Shown: positions 31,948 through 41,334, counted from the stretch's first letter. The stretch is 64,000 nt of DNA from Sinomonas sp. ASV322 (GCF_030908245.1 NZ_JAVFJJ010000003.1:1-64000); one strand, 5' to 3'. Translations and numbers: made by a program. The notes: generated from the sequence alone by a model not told the origin.

Positions 31948-31964
31948 TTATTTGAGGAGGAGCT

Positions 31965-32972
31965 ATGGCCGCTGCGAAGCTGCAGCCCGTGCCCACGGCA
32001 GGCAACGAAGCCCCCGCCCCTGAACGGTCCGCCGAGGACATCGCGGGCCAGGCGTATTTTGACCGCATCATCGCTGAGGACTCGCGCATCGAGCCGAAGG
32101 ACTGGATGCCCGCGGCCTACCGCAAGACGCTCGTGCGCCAGATCTCGCAGCACGCCCACTCGGAGATCATCGGCATGCAGCCCGAGGCCAACTGGATCAC
32201 GCGTGCCCCGAGCCTCAAGCGCAAGGCCATCCTCATGGCCAAGGTCCAGGACGAGGCCGGCCACGGCCTGTACCTGTACTCGGCGGCCGAGACGCTCGGC
32301 ACGCCGCGCGACGTGCTGAACCAGCAGCTCCTGGACGGCAAGGCCAAGTACTCGTCGATCTTCAACTACCCGGCGCGGAGCTGGGCGGACATGGGCGCGA
32401 TCGGTTGGCTCGTCGACGGTGCCGCGATCGCCAACCAAGTGCCGCTCTGCCGCGCGAGCTATGGCCCTTATGGACGCGCGATGGTGCGCATCTGCAAGGA
32501 GGAGTCGTTCCACCAGCGCCAAGGCTTCGAGATCCTCCTCGAGCTCTCCCACGGCACGCCGGAGCAGAAGCAGATGGCGCAGGACGCCGTCGACCGCTTC
32601 TATGCGCCCGCGCTCATGATGTTCGGGCCGCCGGACGACGACTCGCCCAACTCCAAGCAGTCCATGGCGTGGAACATCAAGCGCTTCTCAAACGACGAGC
32701 TGCGCCAGCGTTTCGTCGGCATGATCGTCGAGCAGGCCAAGGTCCTTGGCCTCACGCTGCCTGACCCCGAGCTCCGTTTCGACGAGGAGACGGGCCAGTG
32801 GATCCACATGGAGCTCGACTGGCAGGAGTTCAAGGACGTCATCGCGGGCCGTGGCCCGTGCAACGCGCAGCGCATGGCGCGCCGTCGCGAGGCGCATGAG
32901 GACGGGACGTGGGTGCGCGAGGCCGCACGCGCCTATGCGGAGAAGCAACTGAAGAAGGTAGGTGCCGCCTGA
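31965..32972 (+). CDS. paaA: Phenylacetyl-CoA 1,2-epoxidase subunit PaaA
   Basis: 335 aa, catalytic di-iron subunit of the epoxidase that converts phenylacetyl-CoA to its ring 1,2-epoxide. Ferritin-like iron motifs are present: [33 protein letters not shown] and [37 protein letters not shown] is also typical. It has a strong GAGGAGG site. The TGA overlaps the ATG of paaB by one base. First gene of paaABCDE and the enoyl-CoA hydratase gene. Confidence 0.97.
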   Translation: MAAAKLQPVPTAGNEAPAPERSAEDIAGQAYFDRIIAEDSRIEPKDWMPAAYRKTLVRQISQHAHSEIIGMQPEANWITRAPSLKRKAILMAKVQDEAGHGLYLYSAAETLGTPRDVLNQQLLDGKAKYSSIFNYPARSWADMGAIGWLVDGAAIANQVPLCRASYGPYGRAMVRICKEESFHQRQGFEILLELSHGTPEQKQMAQDAVDRFYAPALMMFGPPDDDSPNSKQSMAWNIKRFSNDELRQRFVGMIVEQAKVLGLTLPDPELRFDEETGQWIHMELDWQEFKDVIAGRGPCNAQRMARRREAHEDGTWVREAARAYAEKQLKKVGAA

Positions 32973-33280
32973 TGAGCCAGGACACCACGGGCCAGCCGGC
33001 TAACATCTGGCCCCTCTGGGAGGTCTTCGTGCGCTCGAGCCGCGGCCTCTCGCATGTCCACGCGGGCTCGCTCCACGCGCCGGACGCCGCCATGGCGCTG
33101 CGCAATGCGCGCGATCTCTACACGCGGCGCAACGAGGGCGTCTCGATCTGGGTCGTGCCTTCGGATGCGATCACCGCGTCCGATCCGGACGCGAAGGGCT
33201 CGTTCTTCGAGTCGCCGCAGGGCAAGGACTATCGCCACGCGACGTACTACACCAAGAGCGAGGGCGTGAAGCACCTGTGA
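32972..33280 (+). CDS. paaB: Phenylacetyl-CoA epoxidase subunit PaaB
   Basis: 102 aa. Small subunit of the epoxidase, thought to bridge PaaAC heterodimers. Motifs: WPLWEVFVRSSRGLSHVHAG, LHAPDAAMALRNARDLYTRR and GVSIWVVPSDAITASDPD. Start ATG overlaps the paaA stop. The stop overlaps the paaC start (GTGA), so expression is tightly coupled. Confidence 0.97.
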   Translation: MSQDTTGQPANIWPLWEVFVRSSRGLSHVHAGSLHAPDAAMALRNARDLYTRRNEGVSIWVVPSDAITASDPDAKGSFFESPQGKDYRHATYYTKSEGVKHL

Positions 33281-34143
33281 CAGCCACCCACGCCAGCCCC
33301 GACCACTCGCTGGACAGCTTCGGCGACGCCGCGGCGTCGGCCACGCGCGTTACCCCGGGCAACGCCCTGCGGCCCGAGGACATCGCCGTCCGGCCGGACA
33401 AACCGAGTGACGACGTCGCGGAGTACGCCCTGCGCCTCGGCGACGATTCGCTGATCCTGGCCCAGCGGCTGAGCCACTGGATCTCGCGCGGCCCCGAGCT
33501 CGAGGAGGACATCGCGCTCGGCAACATCGCGCTCGACCTCCTCGGCCACGCGCGTTCGTTCCTCATCTACGCGGGGCACACCCTCGGCAGGTCCGAGGAC
33601 GATCTCGCCTACTGGCGCGAAGAAGAGGAGTTCCGTTCGGCGTGGCTCTTCGAGCAGCCCAACGGCGACTTCGGCGTCACGATTGCGCGCCAGCTCATCG
33701 TCTCGATCTACCAGCACCTCCTCTACTCGCGCCTCGTGAATTCGAGCGATACCATGATCGCCGCGATCTCGGCCAAGGCCCTTAAGGAGGTCGACTACCA
33801 CCGCGATCACGCGACCCAGTGGACGCTTCGCCTCGGCGACGGCACGGAGGAATCGCACGAGCGCATGCAGGCCGCGCTCGAGTTTGTGTGGCCGTACGTC
33901 GACGAGCTGTTCGACGAAGACGCGCTCTTCGAACGCCTCGGCGACGCGGGCGTGCGCCCGTCGACGCTGCGCGAACAGTTCGACGCCGAGATCGCAGCAG
34001 TGATCGACGAAGCCACGCTGTCCCTGCCCGCGCTCCCGCGTGCCATGGGCGGCGGGCGCCGCGGCCTCCACACGGAGCACCTCGGCTACCTGCTCGCCGA
34101 GATGCAGGTCCTCGCGCGCAAGCATCCGGGTGCGACATGGTGA
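33277..34143 (+). CDS. paaC: Phenylacetyl-CoA epoxidase subunit PaaC
   Basis: 288 aa. Structural ferritin-like subunit that pairs with PaaA. Motifs: YALRLGDDSLILAQRLSHW, GPELEEDIALGNIALDLLGH, LAYWREEEEFRSAWL, and KEVDYHRDHATQWTLRLGDG. A ~45-residue N-terminal extension precedes the core. GTG start overlapping paaB, and the stop overlaps paaD. Confidence 0.96.
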   Translation: MTATHASPDHSLDSFGDAAASATRVTPGNALRPEDIAVRPDKPSDDVAEYALRLGDDSLILAQRLSHWISRGPELEEDIALGNIALDLLGHARSFLIYAGHTLGRSEDDLAYWREEEEFRSAWLFEQPNGDFGVTIARQLIVSIYQHLLYSRLVNSSDTMIAAISAKALKEVDYHRDHATQWTLRLGDGTEESHERMQAALEFVWPYVDELFDEDALFERLGDAGVRPSTLREQFDAEIAAVIDEATLSLPALPRAMGGGRRGLHTEHLGYLLAEMQVLARKHPGATW

Positions 34144-34640
34144 TGACAGGCAACATCGCGACCGACGCGGACGTCTTGGCCCTTGCCGCGACCGTCAACG
34201 ACCCCGAGATCCCGGTGCTGAGCATCAAGGATCTCGGGATCCTCCGCGACGGCCGCGTCGAAGCGGACGGGACGGTGCGCCTCACGATCACGCCGACGTA
34301 CTCGGGCTGTCCTGCGATGGACGCGATCCGCGACGACCTCGTGAGGGTCTTCCAAGACGCCGGGCACGAGAAGGTCGAGGTCGACCTCGTGCTGGCCCCC
34401 GCGTGGACCACGGACTGGATGACGGCGGAGGGCAAAGCCAAGCTCGCAGAGTATGGCATTGCGCCGCCCACAGGGAAAGCGGGGCACGCGAGTCCCGTGA
34501 GGCTCGGACTCACCGTCAAGTGCCCGCGGTGCCATTCCCTCAGCACCCGGGAGATGTCCCGCTTCGGTTCGACCTCGTGCAAGGCGCTCTACGTGTGCCA
34601 GGAGTGCCACGAACCCTTCGACTACTTCAAAGTGCTCTGA
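34137..34640 (+). CDS. paaD: PaaD, MIP18/DUF59 iron-sulfur assembly protein for the epoxidase
   Basis: 167 aa. DUF59 domain (about residues 10-100): TVNDPEIPVLSIKDLGILRD, ITPTYSGCPAMDAIRDDL, and VDLVLAPAWTTDWMTAEGK. The C-terminal zinc-ribbon-like part has Cys pairs in KCPRCHSLST and YVCQECHEPFDYFK. PaaD is known to be needed for iron-cluster maturation of the epoxidase system. Three in-frame starts lie within 6 bp (ATG 34137, GTG 34140, ATG 34143), all overlapping the paaC stop; the first is given. Confidence 0.94.
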   Translation: MVMTGNIATDADVLALAATVNDPEIPVLSIKDLGILRDGRVEADGTVRLTITPTYSGCPAMDAIRDDLVRVFQDAGHEKVEVDLVLAPAWTTDWMTAEGKAKLAEYGIAPPTGKAGHASPVRLGLTVKCPRCHSLSTREMSRFGSTSCKALYVCQECHEPFDYFKVL

Positions 34641-34677
34641 TTTTGAGGCCAACACCGATGACTCCGAGGTGCCCACG

Positions 34678-35874
34678 ATGACCGACCAGCTGACTGACGC
34701 AGGCACGGAAGGAACCACCCGCCGTCGTGCGTCCTTCCACACGCTCGAGGTGAGCGAGGTCCGCCGCCTCACGAATGACGCGATCGAGGTGACGTTCGAC
34801 GTCCCGGCCGCGCTCGCCGACGAATACGACTATGTCCCCGGACAGTACGTCGCGCTCCGCTCGCAGCTTCCCGATCCCGCGTCGGGGGAGGCCCGGGAAC
34901 TTCGCCGCAGCTACTCGATCTGCGCCGTGCCGCGCCGTTTCGAGGACGGCACCAGCGAGATCCGGGTTGCGATCAAGAGGGATCTCGGCGGGCTCTTCTC
35001 GACGTGGGCCAACGAGAATCTCAAGCCTGGCGACACGCTCGACGTCATGAGCCCGGCCGGAGCATTCATCTCGAAGCACAAGATGACGGGCCTCAATGAC
35101 CCGACGAGCATCGACACGGAGCGGGAGCACACGTTCGTCGCCGTCGCCGCGGGCTCCGGGATCACGCCGGTTCTCGCGATCGCGAAAACGGTCCTCGCGG
35201 CAAACGACAACGTCCGCTTCGACCTCATCTACGCGAACAAGGCCGCGATGGACGTCATGTTCGTCGAGGAGCTCGCCGACCTCAAAGACCGGTACCCCGC
35301 CCGGTTCGCGCTGCATCACGTGCTCTCGCGCGAGCAGCGCATCTCGCCGCTGCTTTCGGGCCGGGTCGACGCCGAGAAGCTCACGACGCTGCTCAACACC
35401 GTCATCCACGCGGACGACGTCGACGAATGGTTCCTGTGCGGGCCGTTCGAGCTCGTCCAGCTCGTGCGGGACACGCTCTCCGCGCGCGGCGTCGAGCCCG
35501 AGAACGTTCGCTTCGAACTCTTCACGACCGGCACACCGACGCATCTCGAGGGGAACATCGGGCGGCCGGTTGTCGAGGACGAGTCCGGCGAGACGTTTGA
35601 GATCGAGTTCCGTCTCGACGGGCTTTCGGGCGTCGTCAAGAGCCCGGTGGCCGCGAACGAGACGATCCTCAACGCGGCGCTGCGCCTTCGACCCGACGTC
35701 CCCTTCGCGTGCGCGGGCGGCGTGTGCGGCACGTGCCGTGCGAAGCTCGTCAAGGGTACGGTCGAGATGGCCGAGAACTACGCGCTCGAGCCCGACGAGA
35801 TCGAGCGCGGGTACGTTCTGACGTGCCAGTCGCGGCCGACGTCGGACGCCGTGTCCGTGGACTTCGATGCGTAA
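34678..35874 (+). CDS. paaE: PaaE, ferredoxin-NAD(P)H reductase of the phenylacetyl-CoA epoxidase
   Basis: 398 aa. Electron donor to PaaAC. The FAD domain shows ELRRSYSICAVPRRF, the NAD(P) domain AVAAGSGITPVLAIAKTVL and DEWFLCGPFELVQLVRDTL. The C-terminal plant-type 2Fe-2S domain has CAGGVCGTCRAKL and a later Cys in GYVLTCQSRP. The ATG at 34678 follows GAGG by 8 nt, preferred to the GTG at 34669. Confidence 0.96.
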   Translation: MTDQLTDAGTEGTTRRRASFHTLEVSEVRRLTNDAIEVTFDVPAALADEYDYVPGQYVALRSQLPDPASGEARELRRSYSICAVPRRFEDGTSEIRVAIKRDLGGLFSTWANENLKPGDTLDVMSPAGAFISKHKMTGLNDPTSIDTEREHTFVAVAAGSGITPVLAIAKTVLAANDNVRFDLIYANKAAMDVMFVEELADLKDRYPARFALHHVLSREQRISPLLSGRVDAEKLTTLLNTVIHADDVDEWFLCGPFELVQLVRDTLSARGVEPENVRFELFTTGTPTHLEGNIGRPVVEDESGETFEIEFRLDGLSGVVKSPVAANETILNAALRLRPDVPFACAGGVCGTCRAKLVKGTVEMAENYALEPDEIERGYVLTCQSRPTSDAVSVDFDA

Positions 35875-35907
35875 GAACCCGCCCGCCCCGATGCCGAGGA
35901 GGCTGCT

Positions 35908-36690
35908 TTGATCTCGCTGACCATTGCCGACGGCGTTGCCGAGGTGGTCCTCGACGCCCCAGGCAAGCTCAACGCCGTCGACCCTTCCGCGCTCGCCGAG
36001 CTTTCCCAGGCATACGACGACGCTGCCGCCGCCGCCTCCCGCGGCGAGGTGCGGGCGCTGCTGCTGCGCGGAGTGGGCCGCGCGTTCTGCGCGGGCCGCG
36101 ACATCTCCGGCGTCGACCCGGCCGACGACGACGTCCTCGGCTACCTCGGCGGGCTCGTCACGCCGCTCATGCAGAAGATGGCGGCGTTCCCCGCCCCGAC
36201 GTTCGCGGCCGCCCAGGGGGCGTCGCTCGGGGTGGGCCTCGGGCTCCTGCTCGCGACCGACGTCGTCTATGTCGCCGACAACGCGAAGATCGGCTCGCCG
36301 TTCGCCAATCTCGGCGCGACGCTCGACTCGGGCGGGCACTGGTACTTCACGGAGCGCCTCGGCATGCATCGCACGCTCGACCTCGTCTACACGGGCGAGC
36401 TCATGAGCGGCGAGGAGGCCGTACGGGCCGGGCTGTTCAGCCGGTCGTTCCCGGCGGCCGAGCTGCTCGAGCGGACCCGCGAGGTCGTGGCCCGCGTTGC
36501 GCAGGGGGCCACGGGCGCCTTCGTGGCCTCGAAGGAGCTTGTTGCGCAGGTCCGGGACCGACGCCTCGGGCTGTGGGAGTCGATGGACGCCGAGAACAAG
36601 GCGCAGGCCGCCCTGTGCGACTCGGACGACTACCGCGAGGGGTTCAAGGCGTTCCAAGAAAAGCGAAAGCCAGTGTTTTCCGGGAAGTAG
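35908..36690 (+). CDS. Enoyl-CoA hydratase/isomerase (PaaF/PaaG-like)
   Basis: 260 aa crotonase-fold enzyme. Motifs: GKLNAVDPSALAELSQAYD, RALLLRGVGRAFCAGRDIS (first oxyanion-hole segment), QGASLGVGLGLLLATDVVYV (second) and AKIGSPFANLGATLDSGGHW. PaaG isomerises the epoxide to the oxepin form and PaaF hydrates a later intermediate; position directly after paaE supports one of these. The TTG start is set by the GAGGAGG site a few bases upstream. Confidence 0.88.
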   Translation: MISLTIADGVAEVVLDAPGKLNAVDPSALAELSQAYDDAAAAASRGEVRALLLRGVGRAFCAGRDISGVDPADDDVLGYLGGLVTPLMQKMAAFPAPTFAAAQGASLGVGLGLLLATDVVYVADNAKIGSPFANLGATLDSGGHWYFTERLGMHRTLDLVYTGELMSGEEAVRAGLFSRSFPAAELLERTREVVARVAQGATGAFVASKELVAQVRDRRLGLWESMDAENKAQAALCDSDDYREGFKAFQEKRKPVFSGK

Positions 36691-36752
36691 CGGTTCACAA
36701 GACCGAGCCGGTGTTTTCCGGACGTTAACGCGCCGGGGCTAGGCTGGGGCCC

Positions 36753-38174
36753 GTGACGGCTTCTCGGAGAGCAACTCACCAGTCCGTGTCCTCCCGCTCG
36801 GCCAAGGCCGCGGTCAACGTCGAGCTGAACCCGCTGTTCAGCCGGCCGGGCGAATCGACCGAGTTTCCCCGCTTTACGATCCCCGGGGGCGAGTCCTTGC
36901 CTTCGACCGCGTACCAGATCGTCCACGACGATGCGATGCTCGACGGCAACGCGCGCCTCAACCTCGCCACGTTCGTTGGCACATGGATGGAGCCCGAGGC
37001 TGCGCGGCTCTACTCCGAGACCGTCGACAAGAACATGATCGACAAGGACGAGTATCCCAAGACAGCCGAGATCGAGCACCGGTGCTGGCGCATGCTCGCG
37101 GACCTGTGGAACGCGCCCGACCCGGCCAACGCCGTCGGCACGTCGACGATCGGCTCCTCGGAGGCCTGCATGCTTGCTGGCCTCGCGCTCAAGCGCCGCT
37201 GGCAGCACGCGCGCAGGGCCGCTGGGAAGCCGACGGACCGCCCGAACCTCGTGATGAGCTCGGCTGTGCAGGTGTGCTGGGAGAAGTTCTGCAACTACTT
37301 CGAGGTCGAGGCCCGCTATGTGCCGATCTCGGAGAACCATCGCGTCCTCGACGGGCACGGACTCAACGAGTACGTCGACGAGAACACGATCGGCGTCGTC
37401 GCGATCATGGGCGTGACGTACACGGGCATGTACGAGCCGGTGCAGCAGGTCGCCGCGGCGCTTGACGCGATCGAGGCCTTGACCGGTCTCGACGTGCCGA
37501 TCCACATTGACGGGGCCTCGGGCGCTATGGTCGCGCCGTTCCTCCAGCCCGAGCTCGCGTGGGACTTCCGGGTGCCGCGCGTCGTGTCGATCAACACGTC
37601 GGGGCATAAATACGGACTTGTCTACCCGGGACTCGGATGGGTCGTGTGGCGGGATCGCGACGCCCTGCCGGAGGACCTCGTGTTCCACGTGAGCTACCTC
37701 GGCGGGGACATGCCGACGTTCGCGCTGAACTTCTCGCGCCCCGGCGCACAGGTGCTCCTGCAGTACTACCTGTTCTTGAGGCTAGGGTTCGAGGGCTACC
37801 GGGCGGTCCACGCGGCGTGCCGCGACGTCGCCGGGTACCTCGCGCACGAGATCGGGGCCATGGACGCCTTCGAACTGTGGAACGACGGTTCGGACATCCC
37901 GGTTTTCGCGTGGCGGCTCAAGCCCGGCCACACGGACAAGTGGAACCTGCATCACCTCTCGGATCGGCTCCGGATGGCGGGGTGGCTCGTTCCGGCGTAC
38001 CCAATGCCGGATGGGCTCGCGGACCTCACGGTGCAGCGGGTCGTGGTGCGGAATGGCTTCACACGGGACCTCGCCGCGAGCTTCCTCGACGACCTCCGCG
38101 GCGCCGTCGCATACCTTGACTCGGCGAACGCAGCCTTCCCTGATCCCGGGCACACTGAGGCGTTCCACCACTAG
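36753..38174 (+). CDS. gad: Glutamate decarboxylase
   Basis: 473 aa, PLP-dependent. It converts glutamate to GABA with proton consumption, often for acid resistance. The PLP lysine is in SINTSGHKYGLVYPGLGWVVW (about residue 287). Other motifs: GTSTIGSSEACMLAGLALKRRW, YTGMYEPVQQVAAALDAI and HIDGASGAMVAPFLQPEL. Start is a GTG. A separate unit after the paa operon; the short gap contains two copies of the 3'-terminal GTGTTTTCCGG sequence of the preceding gene. No antiporter gadC is adjacent; the MFS gene downstream is not of that family. Confidence 0.93.
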   Translation: MTASRRATHQSVSSRSAKAAVNVELNPLFSRPGESTEFPRFTIPGGESLPSTAYQIVHDDAMLDGNARLNLATFVGTWMEPEAARLYSETVDKNMIDKDEYPKTAEIEHRCWRMLADLWNAPDPANAVGTSTIGSSEACMLAGLALKRRWQHARRAAGKPTDRPNLVMSSAVQVCWEKFCNYFEVEARYVPISENHRVLDGHGLNEYVDENTIGVVAIMGVTYTGMYEPVQQVAAALDAIEALTGLDVPIHIDGASGAMVAPFLQPELAWDFRVPRVVSINTSGHKYGLVYPGLGWVVWRDRDALPEDLVFHVSYLGGDMPTFALNFSRPGAQVLLQYYLFLRLGFEGYRAVHAACRDVAGYLAHEIGAMDAFELWNDGSDIPVFAWRLKPGHTDKWNLHHLSDRLRMAGWLVPAYPMPDGLADLTVQRVVVRNGFTRDLAASFLDDLRGAVAYLDSANAAFPDPGHTEAFHH

Positions 38175-38295
38175 AAGGCGAGGGCTTCAGGGGCGGTCGT
38201 GCCGCCCACACCTCGATCAGCCGCGGGCGCCGATCAGCCGCTTGCGCCGGAGATGTGACTGGCTTGTCCATCCGTGGGAGTGCGAGAGTGGCCCG

Positions 38296-39540
38296 ATGGT
38301 GCAGGGGCCAATGGCGCAGAGGCCTATGGTGAAGAGGACCGCAGTGCGACGCCGGGAACGGCCAGGGTTCCGGGCGATGCTGATCAGTCTTGGGGTGGAC
38401 AACTTCGGCTCTGGCCTGTTCCTTCCCCTGACTCTCGTGTATCTCGAGCGGGTCGCCGGAATCCCGCTGGGGACGGCCGGGGCAGTCTTGGCTGCCGGCA
38501 CCCTGGTCGGGACTTTCGCTCCAGCGGCCGTTGCGCGGTATGTCGACCGGTGGGGGCCACGACGCGTCGTCGTGCTGTCGCAGCTGCTCCAGTCGCTCGG
38601 CATGCTCGCCTATCTGGTGGCGAGGGATATCCCTTTGGCCGTGACCGCGGCCGTCCTGACGGCGGCTGGCGTGCAGGTCTTCTATTCCGCCCTCGGGGCG
38701 ATGACCTCCGAGGCCGCGCACGGCGGGGATCACGACCGGGCTTTCGCGACCGTGAACGTAGTCCGCACCGCAGCGTTCGGGGCCGGCGGCCTCGCGGGCG
38801 GTATCCTTCTCGGAGTTCCGGATGACGCCGGCTTGGTTGCCTGCGTGGTCTTGAATGCCGCCACCTTCCTCGTCGCGTCGGCGATCCTCGCGGTTGCCGT
38901 GCCTTCGACACGGCCGACCGCCGCCGCCAGAAGTACCCGGCTCGTGGACGTCTGGGCGCCGCTGCGCAATCGGGCATTCCTCCTCCTGTGCGCTGTCGCC
39001 TTCCTGCTGTTCCTGAGCGTGGATCTGTTCCTGGTCCTGATGCCCCCGTACGCCGATGGTGCCCTCGGTGCCCCTGGATGGGTCGTCGGCGCTTCAATCG
39101 CGGTCAACACGGGCCTCGGCGCCGTCGCCGGGACGTGGGCAGTGGCCCGAACCTCCGGCTTTAGGCGGACGACGAATCTCGTTGTGGCGGCGGCTTTGCA
39201 GGCCGCGTGGGGAGTCGGGATGGCTGTGCTCGTGGCCCTTCCCACCGAGTTCCGGCCCGTGGCTCTCATAGCTGTGACCGCGCTGCTCAGCGGGGGAAGC
39301 CTCATCGGCGGCCCAAGAGTCTTCGCCCTCCTGGCCGAGATCGCACCCCCGGAACAGAGGGGCGCGTATTTCTCGCTCTTCCAGTACTCATTCACCGCCG
39401 CGGCACTTGTGGCGCCGCTCTTCTCCGGGCTCGTCCCTCTCGCGCCGTGGGCGCCTTGGGCCGTCGACGCGGTTCTGGTCGTTCTGGCCTTGCCCGCGAT
39501 CACCGCGTTCAGGAAATCGATGTCGCCAGCCAACCCCTAG
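38296..39540 (+). CDS. MFS transporter
   Basis: 414 aa with about 12 membrane segments, so a complete major facilitator protein. The A-motif between helices 2 and 3 is recognisable in VARYVDRWGPRRVVVLSQLL. Helix 5/6-like GAGGLAGGILLGVPDDAG follows, then a central loop (TRPTAAARSTRLVDVWAPLR) and the second half, with EIAPPEQRGAYFSLFQYSF. Three ATGs lie within 30 bp (38296, 38311, 38326), each with a weak site; the first is given. Substrate is unknown; drug or sugar efflux is possible. Confidence 0.85.
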   Translation: MVQGPMAQRPMVKRTAVRRRERPGFRAMLISLGVDNFGSGLFLPLTLVYLERVAGIPLGTAGAVLAAGTLVGTFAPAAVARYVDRWGPRRVVVLSQLLQSLGMLAYLVARDIPLAVTAAVLTAAGVQVFYSALGAMTSEAAHGGDHDRAFATVNVVRTAAFGAGGLAGGILLGVPDDAGLVACVVLNAATFLVASAILAVAVPSTRPTAAARSTRLVDVWAPLRNRAFLLLCAVAFLLFLSVDLFLVLMPPYADGALGAPGWVVGASIAVNTGLGAVAGTWAVARTSGFRRTTNLVVAAALQAAWGVGMAVLVALPTEFRPVALIAVTALLSGGSLIGGPRVFALLAEIAPPEQRGAYFSLFQYSFTAAALVAPLFSGLVPLAPWAPWAVDAVLVVLALPAITAFRKSMSPANP

Positions 39541-39662
39541 CCGATCGGCTCGGGCCTGCGCGGGGCATTGACAGCATCTCTTCCTTCGGGAGAGATTTGG
39601 CTCGCTCCGACACGATTGCCGGAGGATCCCGGGGGTGGTTTCTCGTGATGGTTGGGGGATTC

Positions 39663-40019
39663 ATGACGCGTGCTCCGAAGGCCGGGAGCAATGGAAGGCT
39701 CGCTCTTGCGGACAACCTGATGACGGCGGCGGGGCTCCTCCTGCTGCCCGCGGCCCTGCTGGGCTATGACTTCTGGCTCGTCGTAACCGGCGAGGCGGTC
39801 GGCACGGTGATCTTGGCCGGCGTCGCCGGGATCCTTTGCGCGCTGGCTACGGTCTCACTTGGGACCGCCTCGCTTCTGATTCGGCGTCGACCACTCGCGG
39901 GAATGTCGACAAGGGAGTCTCGCGGAGACTATGAGGACCACGACCCGGACAACCACCCCAAACTGCCCCCCTTAGGAGGCGGCCAGGGCAATAGCAGCTT
40001 CGACTGGCCGCGAGTCTGA
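39663..40019 (+). CDS. Small membrane protein, hypothetical
   Basis: 118 aa. Two hydrophobic segments (about residues 20-42 and 48-76) are followed by a hydrophilic acidic tail (GDYEDHDPDNHPKLPPLGGG). The start ATG follows GGGGGATTC. No family recognised. It lies between the MFS gene and the array of inverted-repeat elements. Confidence 0.55.
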   Translation: MTRAPKAGSNGRLALADNLMTAAGLLLLPAALLGYDFWLVVTGEAVGTVILAGVAGILCALATVSLGTASLLIRRRPLAGMSTRESRGDYEDHDPDNHPKLPPLGGGQGNSSFDWPRV

Positions 40020-40059
40020 ACAACACACCGCTCCACCCGCTGTACCAGGCTCGAAATGC

Positions 40060-40151
40060 CCGAAGTCGTCGGATGCTCCACGCCTGCACGCGGCATCTGC
40101 GGCGCACATCGACCGGACCCCGGCGCGCTTCGGTCCGGCGGCTATTTTCAG
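40060..40151 (-). mobile_element. 5' end relic of an IS1595-like element
   Basis: An ATG at 40096 on the minus strand starts MPRAGVEHPTT, close to the MPRAGVDYPKT of the relic at 41919-42008. The reading then decays. A degenerate terminal repeat at about 40128-40151 flanks it, next to the 8-bp sequence ACACAGAT (40152-40159). It appears to be the oldest member of the tandem array; its left end is not visible. Confidence 0.5.
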
Positions 40152-40159
40152 ACACAGAT

Positions 40160-40682
40160 GTTGGGTATCTGCTTGGCTGAAGTGATCCGCAACGGCGGGA
40201 GTGGGGTCATTTGGGCCGGCGTCCGGTCAGTGCGACTCGGCGTCATGGAGAGCCTTCGTCAGCGTGTCGATGACGCTGGGGTTGAGTTCGCCGAGCAGGT
40301 CGGTCAGGGATTCTTCGAAGGCTGGCGCGGTGGCGTCGAGGGCCTGCCGCCCGTCAGGGGTGAGGCCGAGCCGGCAGCTGCGTCGGTCGGTCGGGTGGGG
40401 CAGCCGCGGCAGGACCTGGCATTCAAGGACTGGTGGTCAACCGGAGACGATCCGGGGTTCGGATGCTATCTCCGAGGTGCCACCGTCGGCGGTGGCACCG
40501 GAGGTGCCTGTCCAAAAATGCCCACCGGAGGTACCCGCCAGTCCGAGTTCCGAGTGAGTGAAGCCGATCCAACTCTGATGGAAAAGCAGTGCATGGATCG
40601 CAGCTCGCCATCAGTCTGACGGCCCTGCCACTCAGCTCAGGTCCGCATCCACGGGAACACTTCAGCTAAGCAGATACCTCAT
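40160..40682. mobile_element. TIR-bounded cassette 1 of the tandem array
   Basis: 523 bp with inverted termini (TTGGGTATCTGCTTGGCTGAAG at the left given by its 40162-40183 position, complement-like at 40659-40682). It is flanked by ACACAGAT (40152-40159) and ACACATAT (40683-40690), one mismatch apart. It carries the 3' part of a MarR-type gene. The remaining 40440-40658 has a GGTGCCACCG hairpin (40476-40499) and no gene I can support. Confidence 0.72.
40227..40438 (-). pseudogene. C-terminal fragment of a MarR-family regulator
   Basis: Minus-strand reading gives LPRLPHPTDRRSCRLGLTPD, then GRQALDATAPAFEESLTDLL and a stop at 40227. PHPTDRRS-LGLTPDG is the MarR wing motif. The DNA-recognition helix and start are missing; a stop codon precedes the fragment. 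It is carried inside cassette 1. Confidence 0.68.
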
Positions 40683-40741
40683 ACACATATATTGGGTATC
40701 TGCTTGGCTGAAGTTGCGGCGTCGCTCATTTTCCAAAAGGC

Positions 40742-40774
40742 TGGCCCGGCCGGCTTGTGTAGCCGACCGGGCCA
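40742..40774 (-). terminator. Terminator of the S1-domain gene
   Basis: 14-bp stem with one mismatch (TGGCCCGGCCGGCT / AGCCGACCGGGCCA) and a 5-nt loop, followed on the minus strand by a T-run. It lies 6 bp beyond the S1-domain stop codon. Confidence 0.7.
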
Positions 40775-40779
40775 TTTTG

Positions 40780-40983
40780 TCAGTCGAGGAGCAAGGCGCT
40801 GAATCGTGATTCGGCTGCGTCGAACTCGATGACGCGCACGCGCACGGTCGCGCCGACCGCAGCATTGCCACCGCGGACGAGCCCTTGCACGCCAGAATCA
40901 GACTCAACGAAGAGCCCGAACGGCTTGGCAGACACGACGACGACATCGATCTCATCGCCGGCATTCAGGAGGGTTCCGGCCAT
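40780..40983 (-). CDS. Small S1-domain RNA-binding protein
   Basis: 67 aa made almost entirely of one S1 OB-fold: MAGTLLNAGDEIDVVVVS, AKPFGLFVESDSGVQGLV, VGATVRVRVIEFDAAESRFS. S1 domains bind single-stranded RNA, usually in ribosomal protein S1 or RNases; free single-domain versions exist but their roles are poorly known. ATG at 40983 preceded by a G-rich site (GAGGGGG). It is carried in cassette 2 with its own terminator. Confidence 0.7.
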   Translation of the reverse strand: MAGTLLNAGDEIDVVVVSAKPFGLFVESDSGVQGLVRGGNAAVGATVRVRVIEFDAAESRFSALLLD

Positions 40984-41334
40984 ATGGCTCACCCCCTCTC
41001 CATCCTCAGGGTGAGTCGGACAGTGGTGCAGACGCAGCCCCAAGGTTCCTTCCTCAGCGGGGCAGCGCTTGCGTCCGGGCTCTGCCCAGACCTCACGCAA
41101 GCAAAGATGGTACAGGCCGAGGCCACCGAACCACAGGCCTTGACTATTCCTCGTCGGCGTCGTGCGCGATGCCAAGGTCTTTCAGGGGGTCGGCGTTGAT
41201 GGCCCGCTGAAGCGTACTTCAGCTACGCAGATACCTAATACACATATATTGGGTATCTGCTTAGCTGAAGTTGGGCTGGTTCCGGGTAGTTGGAATCTGC
41301 GACCGGACCCCTCGACCGTGCGCGGCGGCTCGGA

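Larger units (their letters stand above)
40691..41239. mobile_element. TIR-bounded cassette 2 of the tandem array
   Basis: 549 bp with 24-bp inverted termini (40691-40714 and 41216-41239) and a perfect 8-bp flanking duplication ACACATAT (40683-40690 and 41240-41247). It has no transposase. Contents: a complete small S1-domain gene with terminator (minus strand) and, next to the right terminus, a 3' gene fragment on the minus strand (41144-41215) ending in LKDLGIAHDADEE-stop. The 8-bp duplication is the length known for IS1595-family elements. Confidence 0.78.
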
